The translations under genes and the position numbers were made by a program. A DNA stretch of 64,000 nucleotides from Panonychus citri. Its lineage: Eukaryota; Arthropoda; Arachnida; Trombidiformes; Tetranychidae. The notes beneath the pieces were generated by a model. The model was not told the DNA's origin. It saw only the letters and a program-made list of their open reading frames with translations, and did no database searches. Shown in pieces: positions 1 through 13,100 of this stretch. The number at the start of each line of letters is the position of its first letter. Positions within the stretch are counted from its first letter, which is position 1. The DNA is taken from assembly GCF_014898815.1 (NCBI RefSeq), contig NW_026515540.1, forward strand, positions 1,674,001 to 1,738,000. The letters run 5' to 3'.

Positions 1-3000
1 TGATGATGATGATTGAATAAACAAAGAATATCAAGAGAGAGAGAGAAAGACAAAGAGAGACAATTAGAAAAAAAGAAAATAAATTGTTGTCAAATTGGTG
101 GTAATTCGTTAGTTATAAACAGAGAGAAATAAAATCATTTGAATGAATTAATGGAGAGAAAAAGGTGAGATGAGATATTTAAAGAATAAATCACTGAATG
201 GGAGAAATGGAACCATAATTAGTGTAGTAACTAAATTACCCAAATAATCCGAATTAGAATTGTTGTTGTTATTACAATTAATGTTCTCATTGGTTTTGGC
301 CATGGTTTTATCTCTCTATTCTGTATATGTGAGATGAGATTTGAGCAACTATTGGCTCACAATGGAAATGTACATGGGAAAAAGTAAGAAGCTCAGAGTT
401 TAACAGGGAGACAGACAGATAGAGTAACTGAGAAGGAAAGATGATGATGATGATGATGAAAAAAGAGAGAAAGAGAAAGGTAATTGGGTTGGATCGATAA
501 TGGGTGGTGTATATCACTTGAATGGATGAGAGAGAGAGAGAGAGAGAGAGAGAGTGGTAGTAGTAGTAGTAGATTCGAGTGATAGTAATCGTAGAGATAC
601 TAAAAAGATTCTGGTAAGATGATGATGATGAGGAAGATGAAGGTGAATTGAATCTTCTGTTATCATCTACATCATCAGTATCATCATCATGTTCATTATT
701 GTTACAAGATGATAATCAACTGATTTAATTATTATAATACTGATTCTGATACGGATGTTGATTGTTTATAAAACGACAATGATGATAGAAAGTAGTAAAA
801 ATGGAGCAATCAAATTTAATTAATGAAAAGACAATTAATCAACACATACCACTGTTAATAACAATAACAGTCACCAACAGTAATTTAACATTGTTAATGA
901 TTATAAATATAACAACAACAACAACAACAACAGCAAAGATTAATTAAAATTAAACACACACAATGAGTTAATTAGATGAATGGAAACATTGTTGATGTTA
1001 TAAAGATGAGGATGAGGTTGGTGATGATGAAGGAAGAGGAAAAGATGAAGATGAAGATGATAATGTTTATGCTGATTGTTGATTATGATGATTAGGAATC
1101 AAGTTGAACACAGAGATGGTTTTCATTTGTAAATTGCTGTTGGAATAGCTTTTCATACCTAAACCATCAGCGCATGTGATTGAATATCTTGATCATCATG
1201 AACAACAACAACACAACACAAACCACATCACCATCATCTTCATGTTTCTGTTTATCATCATGAACCATGGATAAAAAACTAACCCAATTCAGGGGAGAAA
1301 AAGTAACATAAGCATTTAGAGAATCAGAGTTATCTTCTTGTTTAACATCATTTCTCTTCCTGTTAGCATCACAAATGATGATGATAAGGATGATAAGAAT
1401 GATGAGAATCATGAGATGATCAGGATGAGGATGAAATTGACAGTTTTCAATGAATTGGCATAAAAATGATTCCATTCAGAAGTCGATTGAAATTCAATTA
1501 TCTTACTATCATCTTGTCAATTTTGATTTTCTCATAAATTAACTAATTGTATTGGATTAAACTATCGATTAGATTTTATATCGTTTTTAATTTAATTGTA
1601 TCGCTTTTGATAATCAATCACAGTTTAAAGTTAATTTGATTGATTAAACTCTTGTTTCCACTTGAAAAAATTTCAATTCAATGTTTTAATTTGATTGTTT
1701 TTTGTTTATGGTTAATTACAGTTGATTGTTTAACTTGCGAATTGGCTGATTAGTTAATTGATGGTGATAATGATTTAGATTGTTAATTTTAATGTTTATC
1801 GTTTAGTTTTCATTTTCAAGTTTTAATTATCAAATGAAGCAAAATTCAAGTTGATTCAAGATTGTTTTTGATTACAATTAACTTGGTTGTTTACTAATTA
1901 ACTGCCCTTGATTACTTAGCTACAATCAAGTTTAATTATTATCATGATTAACAGCGGATGTTTTTGTTTAAATTGTGATTAACCATTTGATTAGCTAATT
2001 AAAGTAACATCAATTTTATTTATATTAAGTTTCTTTGATGAAATGATTTTCATTTAATCATCAATAATTTAAGTAACAATTAACTTGATTATTTTCAGAA
2101 TGTAATGAAATTAACTTTGATTGTAATTGAGTTAATTGTTGGGCGAAAAAAAAAGATGAGTAAAAGAAATAAATTCAATTAATTTATAGTTAAGATAATT
2201 TGTTATTAGGGTTAATTGTTGGTTACAATTATTATGATGATAATTAGTTGGCAATGATTTTGAAAATGAATCAAGTTGCTTTTGGAATCAGTTCCAACTG
2301 AATCAATGTCAATGTTTGTGTTTTAAATTGTAACAACAATTAACCATGAATCTGTTTAATAAAAAGTGAAAATAACCAAAAAATGATTAAGTAATTAACA
2401 ATTGCAAGAATTAGGATTATATTAAATGATATCAACGTAATCATCAATTAACTAACACTTATCCTTGTTGATTTAAGTTAATTGTTCAATATGATCCATG
2501 TGAGCAAATTTAATCAATTTGCTTGATCACAATAGCAATTTAAACAATTAGTTAAGGTGATGAAAGATTTTTAGTAAATTGAAATGAAATTAAGAAAAAT
2601 GATCAAGTTGTAACTAAATTAATCTAATTTTTTTTCATTGTTTTGATGATGATTGATAATAATTATCTAGATTATACTAATTAAAAGGATAATTTAAATT
2701 GATTACAATGATGATGATGATGATTTAATTGGATTAAAACATGAGAATCAATTTTGATTATGGTGAAGATTAAGTTTATTATGTTGCCATCAAAACAAAC
2801 AATCAATCAAATTATGAGCTTGAGAAACAATTAAAAAATCTCATGTTAACAATTAACTCAATTGATTATCATTGTCTCGAACCATCAACAATTTAATAAT
2901 TCACAGTGAATGTTTTTAATTGTTATGAATAAAATTCATTTCCTATTGACCTAATTTTGAATATTTTTTGTTTATTCATTTGTCTAATTATTTGAATTGT

Positions 3001-3743
3001 CGGTTAATCAAAAATTGAACAATTAATTCAGATTAAAATTGGAAATGTGAAAATTTAATCAAATTAAAAACCTCAATGAGAGATTAACAATAAAACAAAC
3101 AAGAGATTAATAAGGATTAAGATTTAATTTTTGTCTGTTCAATGATTTTTACGATTTCAATGATTAAGCAAATACGATTTGATTACATGACAATCAATGA
3201 ACTAAATAGTGATACTTTCGGTTGGGTTAATCATTGAGCTAATTTGATTAACTGTTTAACCTTTAATTTTCAAAGTAACTTGAATTTAATCAATGATTTT
3301 TTATCTAGAAATCAGTTAATTTGTTGAATCTTATCAATTGTAATAGTTAATGATTAGATTGATGATTGTTGATGATGGTTGATTGTAACAATTGTCTAAT
3401 GATGAGCTGATTATGAGAATAGGAAGTTTAAAGGGAAATGAATAACGGAAAACATTAAATTAATCCCAATAATAAGAAAGCAATCAATGATTAACTCAAT
3501 CAAGTTAGTGTATTGTTACAACAATTTACATGATAATCGTAATCAAATCACAATCAACTCATTCAATATATCATTTGAAGGGTAAAAAAGTAAATCAATC
3601 CAATGGTTTGACATTTTCGTGTTACTAAAAGTTAGACTTGATTGTCGGAAAGTTAAATAACAGATTATTTGAGTAATTTAATTTATGCTACAGAACTAAA
3701 TTTATCACAATCAATGGGAACAATTAAAAGTAAATCGACTTAC
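1..3743. other. Non-coding A+T-rich stretch, probably a Patj intron
   Basis: No convincing coding exon is visible on either strand. The stretch holds simple repeats of GAT/ATC, GA (528-554) and AAC type, and very many short words of the TTAATTG/CAATTAA kind. The last visible Patj exon ends at 3744 (minus strand) with a strong GTAAGT donor, so the simplest reading is that this is the start of a long Patj intron whose next exon lies beyond the left edge. The open frames here (308-517 and 1167-1475, minus) are low-complexity and match nothing I recognise. Confidence 0.6.
528..554. repeat. (GA)n microsatellite
   Basis: Uninterrupted AG/GA dinucleotide run in the probable Patj intron. It is followed by a GTA/TAG trinucleotide run. 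Confidence 0.95.
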
Positions 3744-6700
3744 TTGGAGTATAACCAAATTCATCTTCCTCTTCATCCACTTCTCCAGGAGCAAGTTTCA
3801 CGTTCCCAGCGCTGGTCCTGTCGATCTGAAACATTTAAGGTGGTAAATTGAAACAATTAACTGATTGTTGTTGGAATGATTGATTTAATTGTTTACCTCG
3901 ACTCCTTTTGGATGAGAAAACTTTTCCTTTTGTGTCTCTAACATTAATTTCCTCTTCTTCTGATTCTGAATCTTCAGTCGTTTCCGAAGCTAAAGAAACG
4001 GTTTTGATTTTATTCAATTTTTTGGTTACCACCTCCATCTCCTCGGTGGGTTCATCGTCTTTATCGTGTTTATCGCCCTTGAGGGCAGAGATTCGAGCTT
4101 GTTCCACTTGAGCTTGATTCTCTTGTAGTGCTTCATCATCAAGTCCAGCTTGGATGACCACTGGTGAAGGTGTTCGAGGTGGAATCCAACCTTGAATGGG
4201 CTTAAGTGATTCAGTGGTACATTTTGGTAATGATATTGATTCAAGTTCTTCCCGTTCAGATGGTGGATCTTCATCAGCGACCGAAGTGATCGCTGCAAGA
4301 GTGGCATCGGAAGAGGAGTCAATATTTTCGGTAAGATCACTGTCCATCATGAATCCCGTTGGCACTGGAAGTAAAGATTGTACCAATAGAGTTATCGGAT
4401 TTTGAGCTGTTCTTATCGCTTCAACAGCTTCGTCGTGTGTAGCATCACGCAGGTCAACACCACCAACTTCGAGGATACGATCACCTCTCCTTAAACGGCC
4501 ACTTTTAGCCGCTGTTGAACCTGGTAAAATGTTTTTCACGAAAATACCACTAGTAGAGTGACCTGGGGACACGTTAAAAAGGTCAACCTTACCACCCACG
4601 ATTGATATACCCAGACCTTGATCGGTTTCACGGATTAATTTAATAGTTCGAGGTGCTGACCATTGACGGGATAATGTACAAGATCCGGTATTTGTGAAGG
4701 TCGTTAAACTTGAACACGATGTTGTATTGCTATTGGACAAATTAACAGCTGATTGACTTCGAGATGATAAACCAAGTTGACAATTAAAAGATGTAAGCTC
4801 ACTTGTAGGCACTTGTGGTTCTGTAATAAGGATAAACAATGAAACAACAATCAAATTAAATGGTAACTAATCAAGTTAGATCAACATTGATTATAACAAT
4901 CTAACAATCAAACAAAAACCATCCAAAAATTTTCAGTAGCCAAGATTATTAATCAGCTAATTAACTGTTGTTGTACTTTAAATGTAACAGTTAATGAATT
5001 GGTTTTTCATTTGATTAGTTAAATTGTTGTGTAAAACTGGAAGGTGAACAATTAGATTGATGAAAATTGTGAGGTAAAAAATACTAATTGTTGACAAAAT
5101 CAAATAATAATTGAAAAATTGTTAGTAAACCTAAATACGAGATAAACAATTAATTGTTGAGAAAACAAATTAATCAAAATCAAATAATAATTGAAAAATT
5201 GTTAGTAAACCTAAATACGAGATAAACAATTAATTGTTGAGAAAACAAATTAATCAAATAATTGGAAACTAATCAAACTGAAATTAATCACAAATCTGAA
5301 ATAGGAAATAAAAACAAAATAAAACAAATAACAAAGTTTAAAATAACCAAAGAATCAATTGATTATAATATTATTAATGAGTTAATTTAGCTGAATGTTA
5401 ATCATTAAGGATAAAGAATTGATTAGTAATTAATATTTAGAGAGAGGAAAAAATTAATTGTAATATTTTGATCGCTAACCACAGAGAGAGGGGGAGAGAG
5501 AGATTAAGGTTTAGTTATAACAATTTAATTTAAGTTATTAGGGGAAAAGATTAGTAGTTTTTAAGGATGTATAATGTGTTTGATTAGTTTGGTTAATTGT
5601 TTCGTTTGGATGATTAATGTTGACAATTGAGAAGAGATGGAGATAAGATGATTTGATTTAATTCAGTTGAAACCAAAATAACAACCTTGTGCTTTGGTTA
5701 TATCGCTGGAAGCACTTCTTGATATGCTATTTTTATTGAGCCAATCAGCTGATTCAGTAGTATTATTATTGACAATATAAGTATTGGAAGATGTTGATTG
5801 TAGTGAATCAATTTCCGTCATTGTTGATGGTCCTTGATGAAGGTGATGATGATGATTATGATGATGGGAAAGATTAACTGATGATGAGGAAAGTTGAGTG
5901 TGTGAATAACTTGATGGTGGTTGTTGTATAATTGAGATCTCAGGTGAAGATGAATGAACTTCTGGTGAATCAGCTTTACTTTTATCCAAGGAACAAGTTG
6001 ATTGTTTACAATTTAATTGTGGGCAAGATGATTGAACAAGAGTGTCCGAAGAAATTAGATTATCATCTGAATCACTTTCACTTCGACGAGAACCAAAATA
6101 AGGTGAACTGATTAATTAGATTTAATCAATGGGAGAGAAAGAAAGAAAAACAAAAGAAAACAATTAGTAAATCAAGAAGTAAAATTTTTTTCATAATTTA
6201 AACACAAATAAACTAATCAATATAAAAAAAAATAATCTAAGTGATGAAAATATAACAATTAATCATTTGACTTGGAGTTAAATTGAAGCCTACCGATAGT
6301 ATTTAGGATACCTCCTTTTGGTTAGCAAATTAGAGAGAAAGAGAAAGATAATTGTTGTTAATTGTTGATGAGAAAATTAAATTTATGAATAGGATGAAGG
6401 TGAAAATTGAAGCTTTTAAAAGACATTTAATTGTGAATGACAGGAAAACAGAATTAAATTGATTGGAGAGCAAATGACAACCTTGGTTAATATGAAAACG
6501 GGAAATGATTGGAAAGTGATGATAATGATGATGATGATGATGAGAAAATCTTGTGTGATGACAAGGAAGATAAGGAGTTAAACAGTGGGAGAGCTGAGAA
6601 ATTAGGTTGTCATCGAATTGAAAGAAAATAAATCGTAAGATCTAAAGGAAAAAGATGAAAAACTAAAATTGTATGGATTCAATGAGAAAGAGGAAAAAAG

Positions 6701-9700
6701 GATAATTCTTTTCATGAAAATAGGAAAAAGGATCAAAGATGATGATGAAGATAAAGAGGAAGACAAGGAAGAGTGGGAGTGAAAGTGAGAAAATAAGGAA
6801 TCCTATCAAAATCATGAAACTAAATCAATGATACAAAGTGAATCATTTTCATTGAGAGCCTGCAAGGTAAATGTTAAGATAAATAGCAAAAGGTTATTTA
6901 AAATTAGATTAAATTGTGATGATAGGGTGAAACCAAAGAAAGATGATCAAGATGATCATCGAGATGATAATAAATGATGACAAGGTAAATGTACCTCGGT
7001 GAGGGAGTCCGACGAATCAGGCAAAGTAAAGGTGATTCTCTTCCTTTGGAAGGTAATTGATTGTGTTGCATAGCGAGTAAAGCCGATTGCTTATGAACGG
7101 AAACATCTTCAGCCGGAACGTATTTGAGACTGAGAATTTAGAGAAAAACAATTTTTAGAGTTTAATTTGTTCAATCAATCGAGTTGATATAAGTACCTTA
7201 TATCGGTGCTAACTAATTGGGCTCGACGAAGCACCGCTCGAGCTTGAGAGTTGGTGATATTACGGAGATTTTCATTGTTAATTGCTACAAGATAATCGCC
7301 GATTTGCATTCGTCCATCTTTGTAAATTGCTCCATGATGGGCAAGTGATTTAATCGTCATTCCGTTGATACCACGATCAGCTAATTCCAAAGTAAGACCT
7401 AATTCAACAATTAGAAAATTGAGAAAGTGGAAATATGATTAACACAATTAAGATAGATTTTTTTTTGCTCTTTGTTTTCATCGATAATGTTTGCCTTTCG
7501 TGTTCAATCAGCTTTGATATTGTATCTTAACCTTGATTGTGACAGACAATTATCATCGTGTTGATAATGATTAAGTTGATTGTTTACTTACCAAGGGGAT
7601 CGTTGCCTTTTCTGATTCTAATTGTCCTTTCCAGAGCTGATGGAAGTGAAATAATCAATGAAATACTCGGATCGATATTCTCACTCGGTGTCCGAGAGTT
7701 AAGACCAAAATCCAGGGGTGTTGATGATCTTGAATCAGATGAGATTAGAATTGAATCACCGGAAATAAAAGGTGAAAAAGGAAGTGAATTGGGTGGAGCT
7801 GAATGAATTAAACGATCTGGAATTGATCCAATGCTTGATGATATTACTGATGGTGGATTACGGTCATGATGATTATTATTAAGCTCCTAAAATAGAAACA
7901 ATTAAAAGTGAAAGAGAAAAAGAAAAACGAAAGAAATCAAAAAAAAAAGTCAGCGAAAAAGAAAAGAAATCAAATTAATAACTAAATCAACGATTAGCAA
8001 TTAGCAAATTAAGCAATAGATGAATAGTAAATTACAATTACAATCATCTAATGTGGCAAATGTTTGAGCGCAAATTAAATGATAACTAAATTAACTTTAA
8101 AATAAATTAACAAATGAATTGCAGTTAATTGTGATGATGAGATTAAGGGAAACAAAATGATTTGTAATTTAAATTTATCATCTGATTGCGATCAATTGTA
8201 TCTGATTAGGGATTAATCATTCCAGTTAATCAACAAACCTTTAAATTATCAACTCCATCTTCATTGAATGGCTCAATTGAATTAACACTGGAATTAATTG
8301 ATTGTTGATTGTTTCCTTTATGATACAATTTAACATCGTTCGACTCCAATAACAATTTAGACTGTAAATAATAATAATAATATTTCATATTTATAATCAT
8401 AATAATTAAGGAAAACAATTAGTCTAATATCAAGTTAATTGTTCACTCGATAAGTAAATCAAGATGGTGGTTAATTAACCGAGAATATGAATCAATAAAT
8501 CACGAAAATTTTCTTAATTGTTCACGTTAATTTATATTTTGAGGGAGAGGGGGAGAGAGAGAGAGACTTCGATCATCAGTAATTAAGAGATTTTATCAAT
8601 TAATTGAATTTATTAGTTGATTATTTTTCATAAGAATCAAATCAATTTCTTTTTCCAATCAATTAGAAACATAAACATAATCAATTGTTTTATTGTCCAA
8701 AATGTGATTAAAGGGATTGGATTATCAGTGAGGATTTGGTTGGACAATCATGACAATTAGTTAATTGGTATTTTATTATCAATCATTTTGTGTTGAAAGA
8801 ATCAATTTGTTCACAGCAATTAAAGAGGAGGAAGAAAAACAAAATTAGAGATTCCAATTGAGATAGAAACTGTTAATATCCAGTAAATAGTAATAATAAT
8901 AATTGAGTCGAGTGATTGATCAAAAAGTTTGGACGTAGCAATTAGTTGATCATCAAAATCAATTTTCTCCATCAAATCATAAGCAACAGCAATAACAATA
9001 ATAACAGTGATTAAATAGTAATTCAATTAATACCAGAGAAGAGGAAAAATTAATTATTTCCTTGTAGAAGATGAAATTGGAAAATGATGAAAATGTTTCA
9101 TCATTGATTGTTGTTATTTCACAATTTCATCATAATAATAAATGCAAACAAATATTACAATTAACCTAAATTGTTGTTCATTTTTGAGCAGAGTTTCAGT
9201 AATCAAGAATTGAGGCTAATTCTTGAATCATAATAATCTTCCTGAGATTCATTAACTTTCTTATTGTTATTATTGTTGTTATGATCTTATAATTATCGAT
9301 TGAAATTGTTCAGTAACAAGATTCATCATGAACAAGTTGAGATAGAGAAAAAGATTCTTGAATAAGATGTAAGAGAAAAAAAGAGAGCCAAGATGATAAA
9401 GATGATGAGAAAAAGCTTTGATACTTCAGTAAACACGAAAGGCAATGTTATCGTTTGATTGACTGAAGAATAGTGAGAAAATGATCAAGTGGATGATAAG
9501 TGAGAGTGAGAGATTAAAAGGGAGATTTCAATGTAAAAATTAACGTAATTAGCAAAGTTCTGTGAATCTTCATTTTCATCAAATTTCATCTCAGCTCTGG
9601 ATAATAACAATTAAGATAATCAAAAGTGAGTTTTGTGAAAGTCTTGTGTGAATTTAAACTGGAGTGTTACTTGTATTGAGACTCAGGGAGTGAATTTAGC

Positions 9701-10113
9701 TCAGGTTTTAATAGGGATAATTGTTGATTCTGATTATTTATCATGTTACTTGAATAGTGATGATTAATTGTTGTTTTGTATTAACTCTTGATTAAGAATT
9801 TTGAATAATTGATCTGACAAAAAGATTATAATGTAATCTCTTATACTAAAGGCTGGTTTGATTTATGTTTGTTCTTAGGGTAATTAGTTAATTTAATTGA
9901 TAGGAAAATGAGAAAGAAGAAAGCTAATTAGATTTGATATTCGAGTTGATCATTTTTGAGAGGAAAAGTCTCTCAAATATACTGATTGTAGCACAATTTA
10001 AGCCTAACTAAGAATTGATAAATAACAATCAAAAATTAAATTTAAAAGCTCGAGGTTTTTTAATTAGCTCTTCATATTGTCATGATTATATGAACTACCC
10101 TAATTTGTATCCA

Positions 10114-10159
<46 letters not shown>

Positions 10160-13100
10160 CTTTCATAGAGATTTAAACAATAAGTAATGATGGAATACTG
10201 ATCAGTCAATTGCTGTTGATCAATTGATTGATTTGGTCTACAGAATGTAAACTGTTGGGTCTTTTTTTTTCTTTGATTCTTTTTGCTTGAATGTTTCTTG
10301 GGATATTTTTTCTTCTTTCTTTTCTTTCTTTTCTTTCTTTAGGTGTAAGATGGTAGTTGATGATATGAGGAGTGTTTGCAGTTACCACTATACTGGTTAC
10401 TGATGGACGAATCTAAGCCCCTCTCTCCCCAAGAAGGTGGTGGTGGAATGGATCGAGTGACATAACGACTAGTGTCACTCACCTGGGAAGAGCTTGAGCT
10501 TTCTGGAAGAGGAAGGGGCTTAGCAACACCAATCCGGACAACACCTCGAGGTGCCCCTTTCAAAGCTTGAACAGCAACATCGAGAGTTGAATTTTCAAGG
10601 CTGATATCGTTAACGAACAGCAATCGATCTCCAGGTATTAATCGACCATCTTGTTGAGCAAATCCACCCGGAACCAAACTTCGGATAACAATGATAGTTT
10701 CTTGAGGATTAACCGGATCCTTCAAGTAAATGATTAAAAGGAAATGGGCAAATAAAATAAAAAAAATACAAATTAACATCAAAACAAAAAAGAATTATAA
10801 AAAAAATACAACATCAAAATCTGTATCAAGATAATTGTTAATCTTTTTGTTTACCTGATAATCAAGAATAGAGAAGCCTAAACCACGATCACTTTTAATT
10901 AGTTCGATAACTTGAACTTCGTTACTCCACATCGCAAGTCCAGTTAATGGTTCCAATGAACGAGATTTCATCTTTGCTAAATCAACAGAATTCGATACTC
11001 CAATGGCAAGAGATCCATCTGATTTCGCTTTGACTAGTCGATCACCTGAGATTGTTGTTGTATTACCCATCATTTGATTGTGACTCTCATGTTGTAATCG
11101 AGGGTAATTTAATGGTTTGGCGGAATGTAAATTTTCATTGGCACTCATTAGATCGACTGTATCTAACTGGGGTGAGGGAAGGTTACTTGGCATCTTTTCA
11201 CGAGCACAAACCATGCACACATTCATTGGCAGTTCTTTGAGAAGAGGCACAACATCACCATGATTTAATCTCAGCAATTCTTTACCATTAACTTCGAGTA
11301 TTTCATCGCCACTTTTCAAAAGACCGTTAACACCCACAGGTCCATCTGATAGAATCGCTCTAATGTAGTGATGAGGTTTCACGGCTTTACCATCTTCCAG
11401 GTCAACGGTACCTTCCAAGGAAATTCCTAAACCTCCACCTTCTTCAAACTTTCTAATCTGAGCAACAACAATCTCATACTCAGGTCCTAATATTGTTGAC
11501 CATTTTTAATTAGTGCAGTTTCAACATCTAAATTCAAGGAGGAATAAACGAGTATTTCATCGCCACTTTTCAAAAGACCGTTATTCTGATTAATAGTGAT
11601 GAGGTTTCACGGCTTTACCATCTTCCAGGTCAACGGTACCTTCCAAGGAAATTCCTAAACCTCCACCTTCTTCAAACTTTCTAATCTGAGCAACAATCTC
11701 ATACTCAGGTCCTAATATTGTTGACCATTTTTTAATTAGTGCAGTTTCAACGGCTAAATTCAAGGGAGGAATAAACGGAATTTGATTGTTATTATTATTA
11801 ATAGCAATCAATGGAGATGAAAAAACTGAATCTTGTACATCATCATTAACATAACTGCCACTTTGAACCTGAATTGTCGTTTTGTTGGCTCTTAACATGG
11901 GAGGAAGAGCTGGCGGAGGTTCCATGTCAGCGTCAGAAATGGCCTGTTGAAGTTGCTCGTATTTGGTACCTCTCAAGTAACGGGCAAGTCTCAATTTAAC
12001 GATCTTACCAGTGTTACGAAGTACTTCAACTGCTTGATGATTTGTATAACCATAAAGTGATCGACCATCAACCTCAATTATTTGATCATTAATTGCAATT
12101 TTTTGGCACAAAAAAGCAGCACTACCTTTAGCAATGCTCTTAACAAAAATACCCGAGATCTCCTCTGTTTAGAAAAAAGATAGTAAACAAAATAGAGATT
12201 ACTAATAATTTAAATACTGCAACCAGTTAATTATTGATCAAACTAATCAATAGAATAGGTAATTGATACGGAAAGAAAAACAAACCTTTCTCACAAACGT
12301 AACCTGCGATGGTGATTCCCAATCCTTGTTGATCTTTAACTAATTCAACTTCAAATGTTTCCATCTCTGGTAGATCCAAGTTCAGTTTACTATCTAATGA
12401 CGATAAGTGAGTTTGTAATTGAATGAATGGCTCAGAATTTGACTTAACAGGTAATTGAATAGCATCCATTGAATGGCTGTTTCTTTCACTTCGATATAAA
12501 CTCGATTCAGTATGATCCTGAATAAGAAGATTAAGAAATCAGATTAGTTACAGATCATAAGATAATATAAAATAAATATAATCGAAAAATCAAAGAAATA
12601 ATATTGATGAAAATATTAGGATTCAAATTGAAATAGTCTCGCTAGTGGTCAATCATGTAGCAAACTAATTGATTAAATCGTTAGGAATTAATTATTTGTT
12701 ATAATGTTTTATGCGTGTCTGATTAAATTAAATTCAATGTTAATTAGTCAATTTGTTTGTTTTCGTGACAATCAAATGTCCATATAATTGAAATATTAAT
12801 CAGTAGTAATGTTTGAACAGGGATTCTAATTAGGATTGATTTCAATTAAAAATAAATGCTAATTAATTTAAAACACAAAAGGTAATTAGCTTATACAATT
12901 ATGGTGGAAAGTTTAGATTAATGAATAAATCCTATTTGAATCAATCGATCCAATTATATAAGTACAGGAAGAAAAAGTAGAAAACTATTTGAGAGAAATC
13001 AATAAATTGTTAATATGCTAATCAAAATTGTCTCTATTATTGTTTCCACAATTACTCTGACAAAAAAACAACCATATTGATTGATATTACTTGTTGACAT

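Noticed and set aside
3669..3851. Plus-strand 60-codon frame
   Set aside because: It covers the Patj linker exon read backwards, where the minus strand shows the conserved EEEDEFGY motif.
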